NCBI RefSeq assembly: GCF_914767665.1
Contig: NC_059502.1
Span: 47,590,753 to 47,654,752, forward strand
Length of the DNA stretch: 64,000 nucleotides
From: Harmonia axyridis
Lineage: Eukaryota > Arthropoda > Insecta > Coleoptera > Coccinellidae
Direction: 5' to 3'
Part shown: positions 10,114 through 18,640 of the stretch, one piece after another
How the letters are laid out: each line of letters opens with the position of its first letter
How positions within the stretch are numbered: the stretch's first letter is position 1
The notes under the pieces: generated by a model
Database searches by the model: none
Seen by the model: the letters and a program-made list of their open reading frames with translations, nothing else
Told to the model about the DNA's origin: nothing
Position numbers and translations under genes: made by a program

Positions 10114-13100
10114 ATGGGTGGAACGTCAACTGAACGGAAAATTAAGATGCTTATTGCTAAGAAAGAATCTTTATTTTCGATACTGCAGAATTTATTGGAT
10201 TTGTCAAAATCATTAACAAGTGAAGTAGCTAAAACTAAATTTTTAACAATGGTCAGTTCAATTAATTCAACAAAGAATGACCTACTGAAAATAATAGATA
10301 ATATAACAGAGCTCAGTTTTGAAATTAATAATGAGTTTGAACCAGATTTCAATATATTCAGAACGATTGATGAAATGTGTTGTCACATACAATTTTCAGC
10401 GGCTAAATTAGAACGAGAACAAATTCAGAAAGATGTTTCTTCGGTTAATGTTGATTCTCAGGGAAGTTTGGGATTGATACGTAATCTTCCAACATTACCG
10501 AAGATTGAATTACCGGAATTTTCGGGAAATATTAGAGAATGGGAAACCTTTTATTCTATATTCAATAGTTTGATACATGAAAATAAGTTACTTACGGATA
10601 CTGATAAAGTGAATTATTTAGTAGGTCGTTTGAAAGGTTCTGCGTTGACTATTTGTTCTTCATTAGCTCCTACTGGAGAAAATTATGAAATCATATGGAA
10701 TTCGCTTGTGGAAAAATATCAGGATAAGCGCGCTCTTGCAACTAATTATCTACGCCAAATTTTAGAGTTCAAATCGATACAGGGTGAGTCATCTAAGGGT
10801 CTCAATATATTTTTGGAAAAATTTGATTGTGCGGTACAGGCTTTGAAAAAGCTTAAATTAGATGATATGTCGGACTTCATTTTAATGCATCAGGCCCTTT
10901 CTAAGCTTGATTCTGATACGGTGAGATCGTTTGAAATGACTATTAGGGGTAATGGAATACCTACCTATGAAAATGTGATTAAGTTTGTGAAGGAACAATC
11001 GAAAATTTTGGCTCTAAATCAGCAATCAACCATTAGTAGAGGTGATAGCTATAAAACTCGTAATTCGAAATCCTTTTTTGTACATCAAAATAATTCTTGT
11101 GTAGGAATGGATCGGTCGAATATATGTATTTTTTGTAATCGGAAAAATCATTCGTTGAGTAGATGTGATAAATTTAAACAATTGTCGCCATCTAAACGAT
11201 ATGCTATAGTACGGGATAACAAATGGTGCTACAATTGCTTATCGCAAAATCACGGGGTAAGAGACTGTCCTTCAGAGAAATTATGTTCAGAGTGTTCCAG
11301 AAAACACCACTTCCTATTACATTTAGGACGTATACTGGGTGAACTGGAAAAATATCCAAATTCGAAATCGGATTCGAATACAAATACGTTGGTTTCAACA
11401 AATAACAATTTTTGTGCTACTGCTATGGGTGATCGGGATACTCATACGGTTTTATTGTCGACGGTTGTGGTAAATGTTTTGAACGGTTCGGGTAGTTTGA
11501 AGAAAGCTAGGTTTTTAGTAGATAGTGGCAGTCAAGTTAACTTACTTACTTATAGGTGTTGTAAGAAATTAGGATTGAAGTTTTCACAATGTTCAACGTC
11601 AATTCATGGGGTTGGATTCAGTTCAAATTCAATTAAAGGTTTTACAAGTATTATTGTTTCGTCTAGGTATGATTTTACTAAGAAATATTCTATTGAGGCA
11701 TTTTTAGTAGATAAAATTACGGATAAACTTCCAATAGCCAAAATTGATCGCGGTGTTTTAAAGAATTTTGGAAATATACAATTGGCAGATGAAAAATTTG
11801 ACGAACCGGCTGAAGTTGATGGCATTATGGGGGCGGATCTTTTCTCGATTATTGTGGGTAATTCGGTACCATCAGCATCGGGATCTCCAGTGGCGGTACA
11901 AACGGTATTTGGTCATATGATTATGGGAAAGGTTCGTAAGTTAGAGTCAAAGGGAGAGTTCGGTGTATTCTTTAGTTTAAGGGAGGAATGTCGGTTAAAT
12001 GACTTGGTTTGTAAATTTTGGGAGATGGAACAAGTTCCAAAGAATATTTTGCCGGACCCAGCAGAAGAAATATGCGAAAATTTGTTTTCTACATCTTTTA
12101 GTAGAGATTATGAGGGACGTTTCACGGTAGTGCTTCCTTTTAAGAATTCTCCGAATACTTTGGGTAATTCTAAGACAACGGCATTGATTCGGCTCTATTC
12201 ATTAGAAAGAAGGTTGGCGAAATTTCCGGAGTTTCGTTTGAATTATAATGAGATAATGAAAGAAACAATTCAGTTAGGATATATGCATTTGGTTGAGGAT
12301 GAATATTTGAAAGATTCAGAACCTGCGTATTACATTCCTCATCATGCTATTGTTAAGCAAGGTAGTTCGAGTACGCCAATTCGTGTGGTTTTAGATGCTA
12401 GTACATCATCCGATAATGATGTTTCGTTGAACGACATTTTACATGGTGGTCCAAAACTACAAACCGATCTATTTTCTTTATTGCTGAATTTTAGGTTGTT
12501 TCGAATAGCGATTACAGCAGATATTCGACGAATGTATCGTCAAATAAAATTTGATCATCAATGGAGGTTTCAAAGATTGCTTTGGCGTTTCAGTCCTGAT
12601 GATCCGGTTCGGTTATATGAATTCAATCGTTTAGCATTTGGGGTGAAATCAAGTCCATATTTAGCTCTTCGTACTATAAAGCAATTGATTGCAGATGCGA
12701 GTAAAGATGGTTACGGTGCAGTTGTTTACGTGAGAACAATCGGAGATGATGGTAAAATCGTTGTTAATTTATTATGCGCAAAATCTAAAGTATCCCCGAC
12801 TAAATTAATTACAATTCCTAGATTGGAATTAGCTGCGGCTGTACTTTTATCCCAATTAGTAAAACGTGTTACAGAAGAGTTTGAAAAACGAATAATCATC
12901 TCGAAAATAATGGCCTTTTCAGATTCTTCGACGGTTATTCAATGGTTGAATACTGTATTTCTGAAGGACATATATGTGGCGAATCGGGTATGCCAGATAA
13001 AAGAAAATAGTCCAAAAGCACAATGGTTTCACATCTCCGGAGTAACAAATCCCGCTGATATTTTGTCTAGAGGTTGTATTCCCTCACAATTAATTGATAA

Positions 13101-14457
13101 TCCTTTATGGATGTCCGGTCCAATTTGGTTACAATCTTCAGACAGAGATTGGCCTATCACTAGGGAGACTTGTTTAAGAGATTCTGAAGAAGAAATAGAT
13201 CAAACTGGGTGTTATGTATCTATTCAAAATGAAGCGAATGAGTCGTTTTATACAATGTTTTCGAGAGTTTCGTCGTGGATTTCTGTTTTGCGGATTACGG
13301 TTTGGGTACTTAGATTTTTGAAGAAGCTTCCCAAGAGAAAATTTATTATAGCTGATGATTTGAAAAAAGCGGAGATCGTATTGATAAAAATTGTTCAGAA
13401 TAAAGCATTCGGATCGGAAATAAGGTTATTGAATTCAGAAAAAGAGATCTATGGAAAATTGCGCAAATTGACTCCTTTCATCCAAGATGGAGTTCTCAGG
13501 GTGGGGGGACGATTAGAAAATTCTTCACTCAAGTTTACTAGCCAACACCCTATTCTACTTCCAGGCAAAGATCCTTTTACAGTAAAATTAATTCAATACT
13601 ATCATAAAATAAATCTCCATACAGGTTCATTTCTTTTGGAAGCGTTGTTGAGACAAAAATATTGGATAGTGGGTGGTCGTAATGTTATACGACAGCAAAT
13701 ACATGCCTGTAATCATTGTTTTAGGTTAAAGCCCAGAAATAATTATCCTCTGATGGCGAATTTGCCTGCTTCAAGAGTGAATCCTACAAAAGTGTTTTCT
13801 CAAACGGGGGTAGATTACTTTGGACCGTTCGAAATATCACTCGGTAAAAATAGAAAAACTCAAGTATATAAGGGATATGTTTGTTTGTTTATATGTATGA
13901 GCGTTAAAGCAGTTCATTTGGAACTCGTCAGTTCTTTATCTACCGATCATTTTTTGCAAGCCTTCAAACGGTTTTTATCTCGACGGGGTACTTGTAATGT
14001 TCTGTATTTAGATAGGAGCACTAACTTTGTGGGTGCTAAAAAAGTTCTTCGCGAAATTAATGAATTTATTAACTCGGATCAATTTATAACTTCTTTTCAA
14101 AATGAATTAGCTTTGAATGGTATTGAGTGGAAATTTAATACGGCCGGGGCACCACACATGAGCGGTTTGTGGGAAAGCAACGTTAAATCGGCTAAGAATC
14201 TGATCTATAAGGTAATAGGTACTCAGATACTAACTTTTGAAGAGTTCAGCACTCTTCGGAACAAATGCTCAAATATTGAAGTTGGCACGGTTGTCATATT
14301 AAAGTGTGAAAATTCGCCACCACTGCATTGGCCATTAGCGTTGGTCACAGAGGTCCATCCCGGAAAAGATGGTATAGTTCGTAATGTAACGGTGAAAACG
14401 AGTAAAGGTACCTATACACGACCTGTAGTAAAGGTATGTCCTTTACCGACCCAGTAG
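10114..14457 (+). CDS. BEL/Pao Gag-Pol polyprotein, deletion derivative
   Basis: 1,447 codons from the first in-frame ATG (ACAATGG context); the frame is open further upstream but without an ATG. In order: a Gag region with the DUF1759-like LPEFSGNIREWETFY block; zinc knuckles (CIFCNRKNHSLSRC, CYNCLSQNHGVRDC); an aspartic protease with DSGSQ at residue 470; RT from about 700; RNase H; an HHCC finger; and an integrase with Asp at about 1233, Asp at 1300 and Glu at 1354. Just after FGVKSSPYLALRTIKQLIADA the frame jumps to SKDGYGAVVY of RNase H, so the RT YVDD active site is gone. A second gap follows EEFSTL. Family polyproteins are usually several hundred residues longer. Confidence 0.92.
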   Translation: MGGTSTERKIKMLIAKKESLFSILQNLLDLSKSLTSEVAKTKFLTMVSSINSTKNDLLKIIDNITELSFEINNEFEPDFNIFRTIDEMCCHIQFSAAKLEREQIQKDVSSVNVDSQGSLGLIRNLPTLPKIELPEFSGNIREWETFYSIFNSLIHENKLLTDTDKVNYLVGRLKGSALTICSSLAPTGENYEIIWNSLVEKYQDKRALATNYLRQILEFKSIQGESSKGLNIFLEKFDCAVQALKKLKLDDMSDFILMHQALSKLDSDTVRSFEMTIRGNGIPTYENVIKFVKEQSKILALNQQSTISRGDSYKTRNSKSFFVHQNNSCVGMDRSNICIFCNRKNHSLSRCDKFKQLSPSKRYAIVRDNKWCYNCLSQNHGVRDCPSEKLCSECSRKHHFLLHLGRILGELEKYPNSKSDSNTNTLVSTNNNFCATAMGDRDTHTVLLSTVVVNVLNGSGSLKKARFLVDSGSQVNLLTYRCCKKLGLKFSQCSTSIHGVGFSSNSIKGFTSIIVSSRYDFTKKYSIEAFLVDKITDKLPIAKIDRGVLKNFGNIQLADEKFDEPAEVDGIMGADLFSIIVGNSVPSASGSPVAVQTVFGHMIMGKVRKLESKGEFGVFFSLREECRLNDLVCKFWEMEQVPKNILPDPAEEICENLFSTSFSRDYEGRFTVVLPFKNSPNTLGNSKTTALIRLYSLERRLAKFPEFRLNYNEIMKETIQLGYMHLVEDEYLKDSEPAYYIPHHAIVKQGSSSTPIRVVLDASTSSDNDVSLNDILHGGPKLQTDLFSLLLNFRLFRIAITADIRRMYRQIKFDHQWRFQRLLWRFSPDDPVRLYEFNRLAFGVKSSPYLALRTIKQLIADASKDGYGAVVYVRTIGDDGKIVVNLLCAKSKVSPTKLITIPRLELAAAVLLSQLVKRVTEEFEKRIIISKIMAFSDSSTVIQWLNTVFLKDIYVANRVCQIKENSPKAQWFHISGVTNPADILSRGCIPSQLIDNPLWMSGPIWLQSSDRDWPITRETCLRDSEEEIDQTGCYVSIQNEANESFYTMFSRVSSWISVLRITVWVLRFLKKLPKRKFIIADDLKKAEIVLIKIVQNKAFGSEIRLLNSEKEIYGKLRKLTPFIQDGVLRVGGRLENSSLKFTSQHPILLPGKDPFTVKLIQYYHKINLHTGSFLLEALLRQKYWIVGGRNVIRQQIHACNHCFRLKPRNNYPLMANLPASRVNPTKVFSQTGVDYFGPFEISLGKNRKTQVYKGYVCLFICMSVKAVHLELVSSLSTDHFLQAFKRFLSRRGTCNVLYLDRSTNFVGAKKVLREINEFINSDQFITSFQNELALNGIEWKFNTAGAPHMSGLWESNVKSAKNLIYKVIGTQILTFEEFSTLRNKCSNIEVGTVVILKCENSPPLHWPLALVTEVHPGKDGIVRNVTVKTSKGTYTRPVVKVCPLPTQ

Positions 14458-14601
14458 TCAGAAGAGTTGACTACTATATATATTTTTTTTTTGGTAGGTT
14501 AGTTTTTGTTTCTTTTTTGGTGAATTTTTTTTTTATAGTGGATGATTTTGACAAGTTCATTATTGAAAGGTATTTGATTTCAAAGTGACTGAAATTGAGT
14601 T

Positions 14602-14617
14602 TTCAGGGCGGGGGGTA
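14602..14617 (+). promoter_or_regulatory. polypurine tract
   Basis: A G-rich stretch (AGGGCGGGGGG) directly before the 3' LTR is the expected plus-strand primer. Confidence 0.75.
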
Positions 14618-15008
14618 TGTTTTAGCCCTTTTTAAGTTATTATGATTTTAGTTTTGGCAACGTCGCGCATTCTGGGAAATCGAGACGTATGTATTGTCAG
14701 ATTAATTAGTAAGATGTATCGGTTCATCGGCGGTCGGAAAGAATAGTTAAAGGTTGTTAGTATAAAGTTTTCGGTGTTTATTATAGCGGTTTTGGTTTAA
14801 TTAACGGACATTTTAAATATATTAGGATTACAGTCCATTAGAAGGTCAGTTTGCATTGTATAAGTCCCATTTTGTTCCATTTCAATCCTTTACCCTGTTC
14901 CTTTACTTCCTTATACAGTGCGGTGCTGTGTGGAATAGCAGAGCAGTTTATATTGGTAAGATTATTATAACATCATTTTATTGGTTCAAATATAGGGAAA
15001 ATGCAACA
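14618..15008 (+). repeat. BEL/Pao 3' LTR
   Basis: 391 bp at an offset of 5,227 bp from the 5' LTR, with no difference found by eye. Confidence 0.95.
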
Positions 15009-15013
15009 CTTGA

Positions 15014-15506
15014 TATTGTCAGAAACGTACCCATTTGGATAAAAACAGCCATATCTTTTTTTTTTCGAATAACAAATTACTTGTGTGATACCTCTCTGAA
15101 ATCACTATAAAATAGACAATTTATTGGTGTAATGTGCAGCAGTAGCTCGGTACATTTTTTTTCCACTAAGATGGGCTAAACTTCATGAACAAAATAATCC
15201 ACTACCAAAATTTCCAATAAAAATATCTATCTTAGCCCCCCTTTAAAATTTTCGGGGGATGTTTTTAATGTAAACGTTAAAATCATTCTTCTGCAATATT
15301 TTACTGAAACAATTAACCAGAAAGATGTAAAATTGTAGCAACCGTAAGGGCAAAACTATTGGAAGGGGCAAAAATTCATTATTTTCAAAAAAAAATAAAT
15401 ATCTCGAAAACGGTAAGACTTTTATAATGGGAATTTTGTGTTAGCAGGTGGGTTATCCTTTGGTCTACATTCTCCCTCGGTTTGACGTGGTCTTTACGGG
15501 ACACCT

Positions 15507-15507
<1 letters not shown>
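15014..15507. other. non-coding sequence right of BEL/Pao
   Basis: No gene recognised. It ends in ACGGGACACCTTGTATA, which leads directly into a (TA)n array. Confidence 0.5.

Positions 15508-15563
<56 letters not shown>
15508..15563. repeat. (TA)n array
   Basis: About 55 bp of TA forming the left border of the PLE-A head-to-head pair. Confidence 0.96.
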
Positions 15564-15565
<2 letters not shown>

Positions 15566-15663
15566 ACAATTTTAATTCCCAATATACAACAATAGTTATA
15601 AGTATGATAAGGGGTGTGGGAAAATTGATAAGTGTTATAATTTCACTCTTCTTTATTTCATTT

Positions 15664-15703
15664 AGTCGACGTTTCGATCCCGATGGGGACCTTCTTCAGG
15701 ACT
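15664..15703 (-). ncRNA. hammerhead-like motif, PLE-A left copy
   Basis: Minus strand: AGUC pairs with GACU (stem I); CUGAAGA; one extra A; stem II GGUCCC with GGGAUC (one G-U); GAAAC; GUC triplet. Stem III is only ACGU, so it could form only in a dimer. About 100 nt from the (TA)n array. Confidence 0.6.
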
Positions 15704-16138
15704 CTACAATAGCAATAGAAAACAGTCAAAAAATGGCAACCACAAAACATGTAAAAATAGTACATACCGAAATACAGAGTTGTAAAGATCTTATTTGAAC
15801 ACAAATCAATAGCTCTCAAGAAAGCAATGAACAAGAACATCAACAAATTTAGCGAAAAAAGATCTGATATTTCGTTAGCACAAGAGTAGAAATCAATTAT
15901 CATATGTAAATAAGGTAAACAGAAAAATCAACAAAATGAGAGGTTGTCAAAAATGTTGTCAACCAGACTTGCCACAGAATACACGCACATGACAAATGAA
16001 ACATAGAATAGCATTAAATCACACTTGGTCGCAGTAATTCACTCTCACTGAACTCAGAACAAATGCGATTATTGAAAGACTCCATGAACCGAATCCAATC
16101 CCCTCTCACAGAAATAGTCCGGAACACAGATTCCATTA

Positions 16139-18616
16139 TTACGTTATCCCGACTGTAGAACTTGTGAAAATATTCATTCCATTTGATCCGTCCAATTCTC
16201 TGCCACCAAACTGGTCATAATGAATCAAATAAGTATAGATGGAGCTAATATTGTTTACATCCCTTCTGTAATTCATAGAACAAGTGTGTCGTTTAATATG
16301 GTACATCTCTAAGAAACATCTTTTCTTTCCACTAACTGCACATTCAAGAATTTTGGTGGAATCATAATCCATTGGGTGATCTTTGTCCCGGGTATGGTCT
16401 GCTAGGGCACAAATCTTATTTGGATTATTGATGTCGCTCTTGTGTTGAGCAATCCTTCTCTTCAAAAGCTGAGATGTCTGACCAATATACACCTCACTAC
16501 ATATTGAACATGGAATACAATACACCACACCACTCATATTATCAACAGTCATCCTATCTTTCACTCGACTGTATAGTCTGTCAATTTTAAAATAAGATTT
16601 CGGAATCAATTTAATTTGTGTGGTCTTTAGGAGGTTAATTAATGCATTAGTCATACCATTTATTAGGGGAATAGAAGAGTAAAGAATTCTATCTACGTTC
16701 CCAGTGTCCACAGTGGTGGATGCGCCCCTCTCTCCATTCGTTGGCTGTCTCGAAGGAGTGGTATTGTATATCAATCTGGACAACAACCTCTTTGGGTATC
16801 CATTCTCTAGCATCAATTGTAACAATAACCTCAGATTCTGCTGCCTTAGACTTGGATGGGCAACTTTTTCGATGCGATTCTTCAATCCTAAAATCATGTT
16901 TACCTTTTGTCCATGTGGATGATTGGAAAAATAGTGTAAGTATCTCCCTGAACTCGTTGGCTTTCGGTACCAATCCAGAATCAGCCTATTTTCCGGTGTT
17001 CGAATCACCCTTGTATCCAGGAATGGGACACCACTCGCTGTTTCTTCCTCCAACGTAAACTGTATACTTTCATGTTCACTGTTGAACCTGTTTAGAACGA
17101 AAGCAACCTGGTCTTTAGGTACAGCACATATTAGATCATCAACATATTTCTTGATGAAAGGAATGTGAAAAGGAATGCTAACAAGAATGCAGTCCAGAAG
17201 GAAATCCATTACTACTTCAGCAATGGACGGACTGAAGTTGGAACCCATAGGGGAACCGAGCACCTGTTTGAAGAACCTACCATTAAAAAGAAAATAGTTT
17301 GAAGAAAACAGGAACTTAATGGCATATATGAATTCTTCTTTTGGTAGACTAGTGTGGTTTTTGATAGTATCCCACTTGTTCTCAACAGCTGAGACTGCCA
17401 ACTCTACAGGAATGTTGGTGAAAAGAGATACAACGTCCAGGCTGATCAGGACATAATCAACAGGTAACTGGAAACCATTCACACATTGGGCAAAAGCAAA
17501 GGAATCTTCAATAAAATATCTACTTCTGGTGGAAGAAAGATATTTAGACAGGATGTCTGAAACAAAAACTGACAGTTTAGAAGTGGGGGTGTTAACAGAT
17601 GATATTATTGGTCTCAAGGCAAGAATGGGTTTGTGGATTTTTGGTAAACCGTAGAATCTAGCGGGAACTGAATTATAAATGTACAGTAATTTACCTTGTA
17701 CTTGTGTTATGTGGCCCCCACTGACCCATCGCTTAATCAATGCATTACATTTACCTTGTATTGTAATGGTTGGATCTCTGTTAGGAAGAAGTTGGTAATA
17801 TTGTTCATTGAGCAAAATTGTGTTGGAGAGCTCTATGTACTGATCCTTATCCATCAATACCGTAACATTGCCTTTATCAGCCCGTAACACAAGCAATTCT
17901 TGATGTTGACTTAGGTACCTCTTACAGTGGTAAAATTCTCTCTGGAAAACATTATTAGTCCTTTTTCCAGGTTTGATGTAGTTGGTTATAATATTAGCAG
18001 CTTGGGAACGTTTGATGTTCTTCCCCTCATCTGACAGTCTATCATTAAGGTCTATAATGCTCTCTACATCTGCCAACAGTCCCGACATGGAAACCTCCTT
18101 CAAAGGAATATCAATGCCGAATCTGGGGCCCAGTGCTAGGAATTTCAATATTCTATCTGGTATAATCACTGAACTAACATTCCTAACCCACCTTTCTTGT
18201 GGTTCTACTCTCTTTAGAAGTTCATCCGATAGAGCTCTCACCTTCATCAGATTTCTCTCCCTGATAGCAGCAAATTCTCTTCTGTACCTTCTGGACTGGT
18301 AAGATTCGAAACGAATTAGCATCTCTGGTGGAAGCAACCCCTCCAAGATCTGCCACAACCTGGAAGACTCACACTCCATTCTTCCTATCCTGGTCACAGT
18401 CACAGTGATCTCAAATTGAAGAACGAGACGCCTTGATTTCTCCAACATAGCTTGAACCTGTCTGGACGAACCTGAATCACTTGCTGAGCTGAACAAATAA
18501 TTCATATTGCTGGAAATATGTTTGGGAAGTAAACCCTGTCTTTTGCATTCCAAAAGGAACACTCTTCGGTTTCTATAAGATGCCAGTTTCATATTGTATG
18601 AAGACCATGACTTCAA
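16139..18616 (-). CDS. PLE reverse transcriptase/GIY-YIG protein (PLE-A left)
   Basis: Open for 825 codons. The first codon is TTG and the true N-terminus is probably missing; the first ATG is a few codons in (NMKLASY). The PLE-specific segment LRADKGNVTVLMDKDQY and FYGLPKIHKP precede the RT core, with QVLGSPMGSNFSPS (motif B) and catalytic KKYVDDLICAV near residue 490. The C-terminal Cys-rich linker CIPCSIC joins a GIY-YIG nuclease (VYIGQTSQLLKRRIAQH) with a later LEMYHIK glutamate. All catalytic positions I can check are intact. It differs from the right copy at about two residues. Confidence 0.93.
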   Translation of the reverse strand: MKSWSSYNMKLASYRNRRVFLLECKRQGLLPKHISSNMNYLFSSASDSGSSRQVQAMLEKSRRLVLQFEITVTVTRIGRMECESSRLWQILEGLLPPEMLIRFESYQSRRYRREFAAIRERNLMKVRALSDELLKRVEPQERWVRNVSSVIIPDRILKFLALGPRFGIDIPLKEVSMSGLLADVESIIDLNDRLSDEGKNIKRSQAANIITNYIKPGKRTNNVFQREFYHCKRYLSQHQELLVLRADKGNVTVLMDKDQYIELSNTILLNEQYYQLLPNRDPTITIQGKCNALIKRWVSGGHITQVQGKLLYIYNSVPARFYGLPKIHKPILALRPIISSVNTPTSKLSVFVSDILSKYLSSTRSRYFIEDSFAFAQCVNGFQLPVDYVLISLDVVSLFTNIPVELAVSAVENKWDTIKNHTSLPKEEFIYAIKFLFSSNYFLFNGRFFKQVLGSPMGSNFSPSIAEVVMDFLLDCILVSIPFHIPFIKKYVDDLICAVPKDQVAFVLNRFNSEHESIQFTLEEETASGVPFLDTRVIRTPENRLILDWYRKPTSSGRYLHYFSNHPHGQKVNMILGLKNRIEKVAHPSLRQQNLRLLLQLMLENGYPKRLLSRLIYNTTPSRQPTNGERGASTTVDTGNVDRILYSSIPLINGMTNALINLLKTTQIKLIPKSYFKIDRLYSRVKDRMTVDNMSGVVYCIPCSICSEVYIGQTSQLLKRRIAQHKSDINNPNKICALADHTRDKDHPMDYDSTKILECAVSGKKRCFLEMYHIKRHTCSMNYRRDVNNISSIYTYLIHYDQFGGRELDGSNGMNIFTSSTVGIT

Positions 18617-18617
18617 C

Positions 18618-18640
18618 TATGGAAGAGTAGCATATGAGGC
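18618..18640. other. centre of PLE-A palindrome
   Basis: A 23-nt spacer between the inverted arms. Read rightward it continues the PLE-A frame (NYGRVAYEA), so it belongs to the right copy and shows that copy is 23 nt longer at its 5' end. Confidence 0.85.

Larger units (their letters stand above)
9391..15008 (+). mobile_element. BEL/Pao LTR retrotransposon, internally deleted
   Basis: 5.6-kb element flanked by the 5-bp duplication CTTGA (9386-9390 and 15009-15013). It has two 391-bp LTRs, a primer-binding site, one polyprotein ORF and a G-rich polypurine tract before the 3' LTR. Domain order gag, protease, RT, RNase H, integrase with DUF1759/DUF1758-like parts is that of BEL/Pao. Both in-frame internal deletions affect enzymes it needs, so it is non-autonomous despite apparently identical LTRs. 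Confidence 0.95.
15564..18617 (-). mobile_element. Penelope-like element PLE-A, left inverted copy
   Basis: About 3 kb with its 3' end at the (TA)n array on the left. It is the mirror image of 18641-21663, with a 23-nt spacer (18618-18640) between the arms. The left copy stops at the palindrome centre, so it is 5'-truncated. Confidence 0.93.

Noticed and set aside
16689..16973. Secondary ORFs in PLE, R4 and BEL regions (also 20285-20569, 26867-27247 and similar)
   Set aside because: They are shadows on other frames or strands of the PLE coding regions and recur only because the parent is duplicated.
18594..18617. Apparent start of the PLE-A right ORF
   Set aside because: It is a TTG within the inverted left arm; the element itself begins at 18618.
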